Shown here: positions 15,457 through 23,459 of the stretch, piece by piece
Numbering within the stretch: the first letter of the stretch is position 1
Layout: the number at the start of each line of letters is the position of its first letter
Assembly: GCA_963849115.1 (NCBI GenBank)
Contig: CAWKGK010000009.1
Span: 186,001 to 250,000, forward strand
From: JACDAL01 sp963849115
Lineage (GTDB): Bacteria; Actinomycetota; CADDZG01; WHSQ01
Direction of reading: 5' to 3'
DNA: 64,000 nucleotides
Notes under the pieces: model-generated
Seen by the model: only the letters and a program-made list of their open reading frames with translations
Told to the model about the DNA's origin: nothing
Databases searched by the model: none
Program-made: the position numbers and the translations under genes

Positions 15457-17138
15457 TGGCTCAAGCGGAATTCCAGATCAACCCGGACGATATCTCCTCT
15501 GCGCTGCGCAGAAACATCTCAGAGTTCACGCCGCGCTTGGCGAAGGAAGAAGTGGGGCGTGTCGAGGAGGTCGGTGACGGCATCGCCCGTGTGTCCGGCT
15601 TGCCGACTGCCATGGCGAACGAGATGCTCGAGTTTCCGGGCGGCGTAACCGGCCTCGCCATGAACCTCGAGGAAGACAGCATCGGCGCCATCATCCTCGG
15701 CGAAGCCGACCGCATCGAAGAGGGCGGAGCGGTCAAGCAGACCGGCCGCGTCCTCTCCGTCGGCGTGGGGGACGAGTTCCTCGGCCGAGTCGTCGACGCG
15801 CTCGGGCGTCCTTTGGACGGGAAGGGGCCGATCAAAGCCACCGATCAGCGTCAGCTCGAGGTCCAGGCCCCCGGCGTGACCGCGAGGCAGCCGGTGAAGA
15901 ACCCGCTCCAAACGGGCATCAAGGCGATCGATGCGATGACGGCGATAGGGCGGGGGCAGCGTCAGCTCATCATTGGTGACCGCCAGACCGGAAAGACCGC
16001 AATCGCCATCGACGCGATCATCAATCAGAGAGAGAACTGGGGCACCGACAACGCTGTCAAGTGCATATACGTGGCGGTCGGCCAGAAGGCTTCCACCGTC
16101 GCAGAGGTGATGGGCTCGCTGGAAGAAGCCGGAGCGCTTCAGTACACGGTCATCGTCAACGCCGCGGCATCCGACCCCGCGCCCTTCCAATACCTTGCTC
16201 CTTATTCCGGCTGTGCCATGGGCCAGCATTGGATGGAGAACGGCGAGGACGCACTGATCATCTACGACGACCTCTCCAAGCAGGCAATCGCTTACCGGCA
16301 ACTGTCATTGTTGCTGCGCCGGCCGCCGGGCCGCGAGGCCTATCCGGGCGATGTTTTCTACCTCCACTCGCGCCTCTTGGAGCGCGCGGCGAAGCTGTCG
16401 GACGAAAACGGCGGGGGGTCACTGACCGCGTTGCCGATCATCGAGACCAAGGGCGGGGACGTGTCTGCGTACATCCCAACCAACGTCATCTCGATCACCG
16501 ATGGTCAGATCTTCTTGGAAACAGACCTGTTCTTCTCGGGCGTCCGTCCTGCCATCAACGTCGGCATCTCGGTTTCGCGAGTGGGAGGCAACGCCCAGAT
16601 CAAGGCTATGAAGCAGGTGGCAGGCCGCCTGCGACTCGACCTGGCACAGTTCCGTGAGCTCGAAGCGTTCGCCGAGTTCGGTTCCGAGCTCGACAAGGCG
16701 TCGCAGGCTCAGCTCGACCGCGGCGGGCGTGTTGTGGAGCTACTCAAGCAAAAGCAGTACAACCCGTTCTCCGTCGAGGATCAGGTCATCTCGATCTGGG
16801 CCGTTTCCAACGGCTATCTCGATGACCTTCCGATCGACAAGGCGCGTGATTTCGAAGCGGGACTGCTCGACCACATGCACAGCCGCCACTCCGAGGTCGG
16901 GGATGAGATCAATGACAAGGGCGCCTTAGGCGAGCAGCTTGAGGACAAGCTCAGGAAAGCGGTCGAGGAGTTCAAGTCCTCCTACACCGACAAGGTCGAC
17001 ACCGTAGAGACCACGGCGGCCGAAGAGGGAGTACCAGAGGCGTCGGGAACGCCTGCGGCCGAAGGCAACTCCGAAGACGAGGAGTCGAACGAAGAGCCAA
17101 ACGAAGAGTCGAACGAAGAGAAGGACTCGGAGGAGTAG
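15456..17138 (+). CDS. atpA: ATP synthase F1 subunit alpha
   Basis: 560 residues, non-catalytic nucleotide-binding subunit. P-loop GDRQTGKT (about 174-181), QKASTVAEV, and the PAINVGISVSRVGG signature. GTG start directly overlaps the atpH stop. Odd feature: a C-terminal extension of about 45 residues beyond the usual end, rich in Glu, Asn and Ser (repeats of NEE), which is absent from most alpha subunits. Confidence 0.97.
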   Translation: MAQAEFQINPDDISSALRRNISEFTPRLAKEEVGRVEEVGDGIARVSGLPTAMANEMLEFPGGVTGLAMNLEEDSIGAIILGEADRIEEGGAVKQTGRVLSVGVGDEFLGRVVDALGRPLDGKGPIKATDQRQLEVQAPGVTARQPVKNPLQTGIKAIDAMTAIGRGQRQLIIGDRQTGKTAIAIDAIINQRENWGTDNAVKCIYVAVGQKASTVAEVMGSLEEAGALQYTVIVNAAASDPAPFQYLAPYSGCAMGQHWMENGEDALIIYDDLSKQAIAYRQLSLLLRRPPGREAYPGDVFYLHSRLLERAAKLSDENGGGSLTALPIIETKGGDVSAYIPTNVISITDGQIFLETDLFFSGVRPAINVGISVSRVGGNAQIKAMKQVAGRLRLDLAQFRELEAFAEFGSELDKASQAQLDRGGRVVELLKQKQYNPFSVEDQVISIWAVSNGYLDDLPIDKARDFEAGLLDHMHSRHSEVGDEINDKGALGEQLEDKLRKAVEEFKSSYTDKVDTVETTAAEEGVPEASGTPAAEGNSEDEESNEEPNEESNEEKDSEE

Positions 17139-17144
17139 GTCCCG

Positions 17145-18053
17145 GTGGCACAGCAGCTCCGTACCATCAAGCGACGCATCTCGTCGGTCAAGTCGACACA
17201 GAAGATCACCCGCGCCATGGAGTTGATCGCGTCCTCACGCATCATCAAGGCGCAGCAGCGGGTGGAAGCCGCTCGACCGTATTCCGAAGAGATGCGCCGG
17301 CTTATGTCATCGGTGGCCGCCAATGCCAGCAGCATCGACCATCCCCTACTGAAGGAACGCGACGAAGTAAGTAGCGTCGGAACGGTTGTCGTCACCGCAG
17401 ATCGCGGGCTTGCCGGCGCCTACAATTCGAACGTCATTCGCGCTGCCGAGCGCGATATGCGCGAGCACGGCAAGGACAATAGGCTCTTCCTGGTCGGTAA
17501 GAAGGGCGTCACCTATTTTCGCTTCAGGGGTTACGAGTTCGAAGAATCCTGGATGGGCAACTCGGAACAGCCACGCGTGGAGGACGCACGCAATGTGGCC
17601 AAGGCGGTGGCGAGTGAGTTCTCCGAGGGAAAGGTGGACCAGGTAAAGCTCGCCTACACCCGTTACGAGTCGGCGTTGACGCAGCGCCCGACCGTTGTTC
17701 AGTTGCTTCCACTGCCCCAGGAGGAGCTCGAGGAGTTACAGGAGGAGCAAAAGGACGAGCAGCGTCCTCAGTACGTGTTCGAGCCCGATCCCGAGCAGAT
17801 ACTCAATTACCTCCTGCCTCGCTACGTCGAAGGCCTGATTCTGCAGGGACTGCTGGAGGCGGCGGCGTCCGAGCACGCTGCACGTCGGCGGGCCATGAAG
17901 GCGGCCACCGACAATGCGGATGACCTCATGGACAGCTTGACTCGCAACTACAACCAAGCCCGACAGGCTGAGATCACAACCGAGATCATGGAAGTCGTCG
18001 GCGGGGCCGAGGCGCTGCGCAGCGCGGGCCGCGCTCCGGCTTCCGGCGGATAA
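17145..18053 (+). CDS. atpG: ATP synthase F1 subunit gamma
   Basis: 302 residues, central rotor shaft. The N-terminal helix RTIKRRISSVKSTQKITRAM, TADRGLAGAYNSNV and the C-terminal NADDLMDSLTRNYNQARQ helix are typical. GTG start 6 bp after atpA. An acidic Glu/Gln-rich insertion near residue 200 (EELEELQEEQKDEQRP) resembles the insertions described in actinobacterial gamma subunits. Confidence 0.95.
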   Translation: MAQQLRTIKRRISSVKSTQKITRAMELIASSRIIKAQQRVEAARPYSEEMRRLMSSVAANASSIDHPLLKERDEVSSVGTVVVTADRGLAGAYNSNVIRAAERDMREHGKDNRLFLVGKKGVTYFRFRGYEFEESWMGNSEQPRVEDARNVAKAVASEFSEGKVDQVKLAYTRYESALTQRPTVVQLLPLPQEELEELQEEQKDEQRPQYVFEPDPEQILNYLLPRYVEGLILQGLLEAAASEHAARRRAMKAATDNADDLMDSLTRNYNQARQAEITTEIMEVVGGAEALRSAGRAPASGG

Positions 18054-18071
18054 GAGGAGGTACGCGTCACA

Positions 18072-19526
18072 ATGGCGATCACAGAAGAACGTGTGAAAGA
18101 TGAGGAGGACAGGGGCGAAGGGACCAGCGAGGGCCGCATCCTCACAATCACAGGCCCCGTCATAGAGGTTGAGTTTCCTCCTGAGAGGCTTCCCGAGATC
18201 GGCTTTGCGCTGACGGTGGGGCGCGATGTCGAGGGAAAGAAAGACACGATTACGGCTGAAGTTTCTCAGCACATCGGAGATTCGGCGATCAAGGCCATCT
18301 GCATGAAGAACACCGATGGCTTGCAACGAGGCGCCAAGGTGCTCAACACCGGACAGGCGATCACCGTCCCGGTGGGCAATCCAGTGCTGGGTCATGTCTA
18401 CAACGTGCTGGGAGAGCCCGTCGATGGCTCAGAGCTTCCCGACGACGTCGAGCGCTGGCCGATCCACCGGCAGCCTCCCAAATTCGAGGATCTCGAGCCC
18501 AAGACCGAGATGTTCGAAACCGGCATCAAGGTCATCGACCTGCTCGAACCCTACGTTCAGGGCGGCAAGATCGGCATGTTCGGCGGTGCCGGAGTCGGCA
18601 AGACCGTCGTTATCCAGGAGATGATCCACCGCGTCGCCGAGGAGCACGGCGGCGTCTCGGTGTTCGCAGGCGTCGGCGAACGAACGCGTGAAGGAAACGA
18701 CCTGTGGCTCGAGATGACGGAGTCCGGCGTGCTCGAGAAAGCCGCTCTCGTTTACGGCCAGATGGACGAGCCTCCCGGCGTTAGGTTGCGAATCGCGCTC
18801 AGCGCACTGACGATGGCGGAGTACTTCAGGGATCGCGAGCATCAGGACGTGCTTCTTTTCGTCGATAACATTTTCCGTTTCGTTCAGGCGGGTTCAGAGG
18901 TTTCGACGCTGTTGGGCCGTATGCCTTCTGCAGTGGGATACCAGCCGACGTTGTCCGAGGAGATGGGCGAGTTGCAGGAACGCATCACTTCGACCAGAGG
19001 GCGTTCGATCACATCGCTTCAGGCGATCTACGTCCCCGCCGACGACATCACAGACCCCGCGCCGCACACGACGTTCGCTCACCTCGACGCGACCACGGTG
19101 CTGTCTCGGCAGATCTCGGAGCTGGGGATCTATCCTGCGGTCGACCCCTTGGACTCGACCTCCCGTATCCTCGCCGCCCGCTACGTGGGCGAGGAGCACT
19201 ACAACGTGGCGCAGGAGGTTCAGCGTGTGCTCCAGCGCTATAGGGATCTGCAGGACATCATCGCGATCCTCGGCATCGATGAGCTCTCGGAAGAGGACAA
19301 AGTCACGGTGCAGAGAGCGCGCAAGATTCAGCGCTTCCTATCCCAGCCGTTCTTTGTGGCCGAGCAGTTCACCGGCATCGAGGGCAAGTACGTCCCGGTC
19401 GAAGAGACCATCCAGTCGTTCAAGGCGCTCACCGAGGGCGAGTACGACAACCTCCCCGAGCAGGCGTTCTTCATGGTCGGAGGCATCGAAGAGGCTGAGG
19501 CCAAAGCCAAGGAGCTCTCTGGCTAG
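18072..19526 (+). CDS. atpD: ATP synthase F1 subunit beta
   Basis: 484 residues, catalytic subunit. P-loop GGAGVGKTVVIQE (about 172), the catalytic glutamate in GVGERTREGNDLW, the DELSEED lever seen here as IDELSEEDK, and PSAVGYQPTLSEEMG. In most bacteria atpC follows immediately. Here only a truncated atpC stump follows, its GTG sharing the G of the TAG stop. Confidence 0.97.
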   Translation: MAITEERVKDEEDRGEGTSEGRILTITGPVIEVEFPPERLPEIGFALTVGRDVEGKKDTITAEVSQHIGDSAIKAICMKNTDGLQRGAKVLNTGQAITVPVGNPVLGHVYNVLGEPVDGSELPDDVERWPIHRQPPKFEDLEPKTEMFETGIKVIDLLEPYVQGGKIGMFGGAGVGKTVVIQEMIHRVAEEHGGVSVFAGVGERTREGNDLWLEMTESGVLEKAALVYGQMDEPPGVRLRIALSALTMAEYFRDREHQDVLLFVDNIFRFVQAGSEVSTLLGRMPSAVGYQPTLSEEMGELQERITSTRGRSITSLQAIYVPADDITDPAPHTTFAHLDATTVLSRQISELGIYPAVDPLDSTSRILAARYVGEEHYNVAQEVQRVLQRYRDLQDIIAILGIDELSEEDKVTVQRARKIQRFLSQPFFVAEQFTGIEGKYVPVEETIQSFKALTEGEYDNLPEQAFFMVGGIEEAEAKAKELSG

Positions 19527-19612
19527 TGGATGGCTCGATTGTTTCCCCGGAGAAGAAGGTGTGGGGAGGCGAGGCCGACCTCGTTGTGGCGCGCTCTCCC
19601 GATAGGGAGTAG
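19526..19612 (+). pseudogene. atpC: 5' remnant of atpC (epsilon subunit) at the canonical position
   Basis: Reading from GTG 19526 gives 28 codons ending in TAG. 22 of 28 residues match the N-terminus of the intact epsilon subunit at 22327 (shared SIVSP, KVW, GEADLVVARSP), with no gaps. Among the matching residues seven codons differ only synonymously, so this is not a fresh duplication. It looks like an older functional or foreign-origin copy that was truncated. Homology stops at about 19611. Confidence 0.82.
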
Positions 19613-19627
19613 CCACCGCTACTAGCC

Positions 19628-19647
19628 CTCGGCGGCAGTTGGCCGAG
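19628..19647. other. Short hairpin after the atpC stump
   Basis: CTCGGC, 8-nt loop, GCCGAG. No T-run follows, so it is not a clear intrinsic terminator. The rest of 19613-19822 holds no gene I can support; it includes the AT-rich TATATGTAATAA with a GCCTTAAGGC palindrome at 19759-19768 that may be promoter sequence for the repeat-protein gene. Confidence 0.35.
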
Positions 19648-19822
19648 CGGCGGTACCACCCCCGTGAGGGCTTATCTGGCGCTGCCTCCCGCCAGGACGC
19701 GAAGTTACTGGATACCACCTCCCGGCGTCCTCTTGCCTTTTGGGAATATATGTAATAAGCCTTAAGGCAACCATTTGTTGGCAGGTCTTGGGTCTGAGGC
19801 TCATAGCGTGGGGGAGAGCACT

Positions 19823-21057
19823 ATGTTGAAGTTGCGGGGCAACGCTGCTTTCTTTGCTCTGGTCGTGACTGTCGGGGCTCTCGCGCCGGTGAGTGCCCTG
19901 GCCGAAGAGAATCCAGCCGGCGAAGTCACCGGTGTTGTGGAGCAGACCACCGACACCGCCGAGCAGGCAGCGGAGGACGTGACCGGCGCCGCCGAGCAGG
20001 CAGCCGAGGAGACCACCGACACCGTCGAGCAGGCAGCGGAGGACGTGACCGGCGCCGCCGAGCAGGCTGGCGAGCAGACCACCGACACCGTCGAGCAGGC
20101 TGCCGAGGACGCGACCGGCGCCGCCGAGCAAGCAGCGGAGCAGACCACCGACACCGTCGAGCAGGCAGCGGAGGAGACATCGACACCGTCGAGCAGGCGG
20201 CGGAGCAGACCACCGACACCGCCGAGCAGGCAGCCGAGGACGTGACCGGCACCGTCGAGCAGGCGGCGGAGCAGACCACCGGCACCGTCGAGCAGGCAGC
20301 CGAGCAAGTGACCGGCACCGCCCAGCAGGCGGCGGAGCAGACCACCGGCACCGCCGAGCAAGTGACCGGCACCGCCCAGCAGGCGGCGGAGCAGACCACC
20401 GGCACCGCCGAGCAGGCAGCCGAGCAAGTGACCGGCACCGCCCAGCAGGCGGCGGAGCAGACCACCGGCACCGCCGAGCAGGCAGCCGAGCAAGTGACCG
20501 GCACCGCCCAGCAGGCGGCGGAGCAGACCACCGGCACCGCCGAGCAGGCAGCCGAGCAAGTGACCGGCACCGCCCAGCAGGCGGCGGAGCAGACCACCGG
20601 CACCGCCGAGCAGGCAGCCGAGGAAGTGACCGGCACCGCCCAGCAGGCAGCCGACAACGCCACCGGCTCGGCTCAGCAGACCACCGACAACGCCACCGGC
20701 TCGGCTCAGCAGGCCACCGGCAACGCCACCGGCTCGGTTCAGCAGACCACCGACAACGCCACCGGCTCGGTTCAGCAGACCACCGACAACGCCACCGGCT
20801 CGGTTCAGCAGACCACCGGCAACGCCGAGACAAGCGGTTCGGCTAGGGGTCCGGAGAACTCCGGCAAGGCCACGAAGCGTGCCTCTACAGACGCCGCCGG
20901 AACCGCCGGCCCCGGTATCCGCCAGGACGCGATCTTGATGCCCGATAGGCGCGGAGATTTCGCTTGGGCTGGACCGCGCGCGGCCTTAGGCGTCTCTCGG
21001 GACAGGGCTCATTCGTGGCACCGCTCGAGGGGAAACGAATCCGATCGAGCCGCTTAG
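19823..21057 (+). pseudogene. Secreted 11-residue-repeat protein, frameshifted
   Basis: ATG 19823 (GGGGAGAG upstream) encodes a signal peptide (LRGNAAFFALVVTVGALAPVSALA) followed by tandem 11-mers of the type TTDTVEQAAED / VTGAAEQAAEQ. Near 20178 the unit reads GAGGAGACATCG where earlier copies have GAGGAGACCACCG, a one-base loss that shifts frame and stops at 20245. The repeats continue in the next frame (20180-21057), changing to TGTAEQAAEQV, then TGSVQQTTDNA units and a non-repetitive Arg-rich end. The 11-residue period recalls LEA group 3 proteins, but lysines are almost absent. Unframed length would be about 410 residues. Function unknown; a sequencing error at 20178 is possible. Confidence 0.65.
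19920..20840 (+). repeat. 33-bp tandem coding repeats (11-residue units)
   Basis: Nearly continuous tandem array with a 33-bp period (66-bp higher order in the middle) such as ACCGGCACCGCCGAGCAGGC. Adjacent 66-bp units between about 20390 and 20620 look almost identical, indicating recent expansion by slippage or unequal recombination. The period is a multiple of 3, so copy-number change keeps frame. Confidence 0.85.
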
Positions 21058-21073
21058 GATCCCGTCACAGCAG

Positions 21074-21331
21074 TTGACCGAGGTCGTTCAGGCCGGCAAC
21101 CAGATCACGACCCCCCCGCCACGCAACAAGCAGGGGGAGAGGTTCGATCTTACGGAGTGGTTGCCGGGGTGGCTTCCGAGTCTTCTGGCTTTGACTGGTT
21201 TCAGCGTCCTGTTGCTGACCGGCATCGCGGTTTCCTTCATCCACGGCGGTGTCGCCGCACTCGTCTGGAGCCGGCGCCGCGTCCGGCCCGAGCCGGACCA
21301 CGCGGTCGCGACCTTGGTCGCCTCTCCCTAA
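21074..21331 (+). CDS. Small membrane protein or displaced C-terminus of the repeat protein
   Basis: 85 residues from TTG 21074, without a good RBS. One hydrophobic segment (about 30-60, LPGWLPSLLALTGFSVLLLT) followed by SRRRVRP, the layout of a C-terminal membrane anchor. It is in the same frame as the first half of the repeat gene and a different frame from the second half, so it may be the original C-terminus of that protein separated by further frameshifts. No family recognised. Confidence 0.4.
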   Translation: MTEVVQAGNQITTPPPRNKQGERFDLTEWLPGWLPSLLALTGFSVLLLTGIAVSFIHGGVAALVWSRRRVRPEPDHAVATLVASP

Positions 21332-21372
21332 ATTTGTTCTCTAGCTGATGCTCGCTCGGGTCGGGAACTCAG

Positions 21373-22152
21373 ATGGCTAGTCGGTCGCAACCCTTCCGAG
21401 TTGGCTTGAGCGTCGTGTTCCTCGCCGCGGCGGTAGCGGTTGGAGCTAGCCTTTGGCTAACCCGATCGGACCCATCGAGCGGGGGCGCCTCCTCACGTGC
21501 AGCCGCCTCGCCGGAAGTCGAGGACTTCCCCTCGGACCCATCGAGCGGGAGCGCCTCCTCACGTGCTGCCTCCCCGCCGGAAGTCGAGGACGTCCCCAGT
21601 GCCGACCCCGTCGCAGATCGCACGCCCGTGATCCGGTCGGCTTGTGATAGCGCCGGCTTTGGCACAGAGTCCTCCGATGGTTCTGGCGTGTCCAAGCCCA
21701 AGGTTTCCATGCGTGCGGCCACCGCTCGCCATCGTAACGATGCTGGCAGCTACGAATTCCTTGCTTCTCCTACCTGGAATCTCCGGGAGCAAGGCCCCAT
21801 TTCCAAGTTGATCGGGCCGGACCGTGACTTCGTGGTCTCTCTTGGGCCTGGTCCCGTCGGGGGCCTGCCTCAGGCTTACGATGAATTCGTCGAGCTCGTC
21901 GGCAAGACCTATGGGGACGTGCGGCTGGGCAAGATCGATGCCGGTTGCGCGGCGGGGGACATTTCCGTATGGCTCCACGGGGAGGGCACCAACGCCGACG
22001 CAGCGCCGTTCGAGTTTCTCGCGGTCATCATTGAACGCTCTTCCGGCGGAACCGTGGGGGCGTTTGGCGCGTGGAACCCGAATACTCCCCAAGTCCGCCC
22101 ACTGGTTCTCGAGGTGATGCAGTCCTTCCAAGCCATCCCCGTCCGCGCCTGA
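21373..22152 (+). CDS. Membrane-anchored protein of unknown function with a duplicated linker
   Basis: 259 residues. One N-terminal membrane helix (about 10-29, GLSVVFLAAAVAVGASLWL), then a Ser/Pro/Glu linker made of two near-identical 22-residue copies (SDPSSGGASSRAAASPEVED and its partner), then a folded-looking domain (about 110-259) with SYEFLASPTWNLR and YDEFVELVGKTYGDV. I recognise no family. It lies inside the insertion that separates atpD from atpC, so it is probably not an ATP synthase component. Confidence 0.7.
   Translation: MASRSQPFRVGLSVVFLAAAVAVGASLWLTRSDPSSGGASSRAAASPEVEDFPSDPSSGSASSRAASPPEVEDVPSADPVADRTPVIRSACDSAGFGTESSDGSGVSKPKVSMRAATARHRNDAGSYEFLASPTWNLREQGPISKLIGPDRDFVVSLGPGPVGGLPQAYDEFVELVGKTYGDVRLGKIDAGCAAGDISVWLHGEGTNADAAPFEFLAVIIERSSGGTVGAFGAWNPNTPQVRPLVLEVMQSFQAIPVRA
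21466..21597 (+). repeat. 66-bp tandem duplication in the linker of the membrane protein
   Basis: Units 21466-21531 and 21532-21597, both starting TCGGACCCATCGAGCGGG and ending at a CCCC, differ at only a few bases. In-frame duplication of 22 codons. Confidence 0.85.
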
Positions 22153-22216
22153 TCGCAGTCACATGGGAGCAAGCCATACGCGATTCGGGCGGTCTTCAAT
22201 CGGCCGGCACTCACAT

Positions 22217-22259
22217 CCATTCCAGCTAGTTGTGACTAAACCCTGCACGTGTGGAATGG
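22217..22259. other. Inverted repeat in the gap before the intact atpC
   Basis: CCATTCCA and TGGAATGG, perfect 8-bp arms separated by 27 bp. It lies in the gene-free 22153-22326 leader of atpC. Could be a weak hairpin or protein site; nothing else is seen in this gap. Confidence 0.35.
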
Positions 22260-22326
22260 GCGGAAGCTCGAAGTCGATTAGGCTCGGACACCTGAGCTAG
22301 GTCTAGGACTCAAGGATGTGATTCTG

Positions 22327-22725
22327 ATGGATGTCTCGATCGTCTCTCCGCTCGAGAAGGTGTGGCAGGGCGAGGCCGACCTTGTCGTGGCACGCTCGCC
22401 CGAAGGTGAGTTCGGGATAATGCGCGGCCACATCCCGTTTCTGGCCGCGTTGGTGCCGGGCCGCGTCCGAGTGGTGTCGGGATCCAACTCCGAGGAGTTC
22501 TTCGTCCCCGGCGGTTTTCTGGAGGCCTCGGGGCCCATGGACGAGTATCACGTGATCGTGCTGGCCGACGACGCCGACAACGTCTCCGATATGGACGTGT
22601 CCCGGGCACGAGAGCGACTCGAGGAAGCCCGCCGGCGAAACGAGAAAGAGCAAGACGAACGGACCCAGGCCCAGCTTCAGATAGAACTGGCTCGAGTGGA
22701 GATCGCCGAGAGCCGCGGTCAGTAG
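22327..22725 (+). CDS. atpC: ATP synthase F1 subunit epsilon (displaced)
   Basis: 132 residues: N-terminal beta-sandwich (VSIVSPLEKVWQGEADL, GEFGIMRGHIPFLAAL, GGFLEA) and a C-terminal helical hairpin with ARERLEEARRR. ATG 22327 aligns with the start of the stump after atpD and has AAGGA 10 nt upstream; GTG 22318 is an alternative. It is separated from atpD by about 2.8 kb of unrelated sequence, so it needs read-through or its own promoter. It appears to be the only intact epsilon gene here. Confidence 0.93.
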   Translation: MDVSIVSPLEKVWQGEADLVVARSPEGEFGIMRGHIPFLAALVPGRVRVVSGSNSEEFFVPGGFLEASGPMDEYHVIVLADDADNVSDMDVSRARERLEEARRRNEKEQDERTQAQLQIELARVEIAESRGQ

Positions 22726-22768
22726 GAGAATGCCGGGCTTCGGGCGCTTCGGGTCCACCCTCTGACCC

Positions 22769-22815
22769 AACTTTGCACCTGTACCCACACGAGATGTCGG
22801 TACAGTGACAAAGTC
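22769..22815. repeat. 47-bp palindromic element, family A, copy 3
   Basis: Left arm starts AACTTTGCACCTGTACCCAC, right arm ends GGTACAGTGACAAAGTC; arms pair at 16 of 21 positions by my count, with a 5-bp centre. The left arm of this copy is almost the exact reverse complement of the right arm of copy 1 (one difference in 21). It lies 43 bp after atpC. Confidence 0.8.
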
Positions 22816-22849
22816 CCGAAGACTTGCCGAGGCAGACCGAGAGGAAGCA

Positions 22850-23053
22850 GTGGCGGAGTCGTCCTTCAACTTGCGCAATCGCGTCCAGTGCGCGTCGTGC
22901 GGCGTCTCCGCTCCCCGCCGCAACGGTGTGGCTCCTTTGGGATGGACGGAGTTCGTCGCCGAACACGGCCGTCACAGCGCCTTGTGCCCGGCCTGCCTGC
23001 GGAGCAACCTGTGGCAGATAGAGGCGCGCCTCGACTTCGACCCCGAACTCTAG
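22850..23053 (+). CDS. Small zinc-ribbon-like protein
   Basis: 67 residues with two CxxC pairs (CASC and CPAC, about 30 residues apart), a likely structural zinc site. No known function. GTG 22850 with AGAGGA just upstream is chosen because GTG 22805 would lie inside palindrome copy 3; the end is certain, the start is not. Confidence 0.55.
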   Translation: MAESSFNLRNRVQCASCGVSAPRRNGVAPLGWTEFVAEHGRHSALCPACLRSNLWQIEARLDFDPEL

Positions 23054-23075
23054 TCATGGTCCTGAGAGCGCCCTT

Positions 23076-23459
23076 ATGAGCGAGCGACGGCGGGTTGTCT
23101 CGGGCTCGCCCTACGAGGCCCGCTTCGGCTTCTGCCGGGCACTGCGAACCGGTGACCGTGTGCTGGTCGCAGGCACGGCCCCCATCTGGCCCGACGGCTC
23201 TTGCGATCCCGATGCGGGAGTGCAGACACGTCGCTGCTACGAGATCATTCTCGAGGCTCTGGCAGAGCTGGGGGCCGAGCCACGCCACGTTGTGCGGACG
23301 CGTGTCTACATCACCGACGCGGCTCATACCGAGGCTGTGGGCAACGCTCACGGGGAGGTGTTCGCAGGGTGGCCCCCCGTCAACACGATGGTCGTGGTGG
23401 CCGGTTTAGTGGACGAGCGCTGGAAGGTAGAGATCGAGGCCGAGGCGGTTCTCGACTAG
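23076..23459 (+). CDS. RidA/YjgF/YER057c/UK114 family protein
   Basis: 127 residues. Rid-family enzymes hydrolyse reactive enamine/imine intermediates or act on related metabolites. Typical blocks: RVLVAGTAPIWPDG, RTRVYITDAAH, NTMVVVAGLVDERWKVEIEAEAV is present at the end (shown here as VEIEAEAV). The conserved Arg of the RidA subclass appears in VVRTRVYITD. Start ATG 23076, end overlaps the converging gene by 4 bp. Confidence 0.85.
   Translation: MSERRRVVSGSPYEARFGFCRALRTGDRVLVAGTAPIWPDGSCDPDAGVQTRRCYEIILEALAELGAEPRHVVRTRVYITDAAHTEAVGNAHGEVFAGWPPVNTMVVVAGLVDERWKVEIEAEAVLD

Noticed and set aside
20170..20185. Programmed frameshift in the repeat gene
   Set aside because: No slippery heptamer or downstream stimulator is seen, and the change is a simple missing base relative to neighbouring repeats.
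19622..20833. A 403-residue open frame on the minus strand opposite the repeat protein
   Set aside because: It is a mirror of the 33-bp tandem repeat (Arg/Ser/Trp-rich) and has no independent signal; the plus-strand gene explains it.
19920..20840. A CRISPR-like periodic array
   Set aside because: The repeats are contiguous coding units with no spacers and no cas genes nearby.
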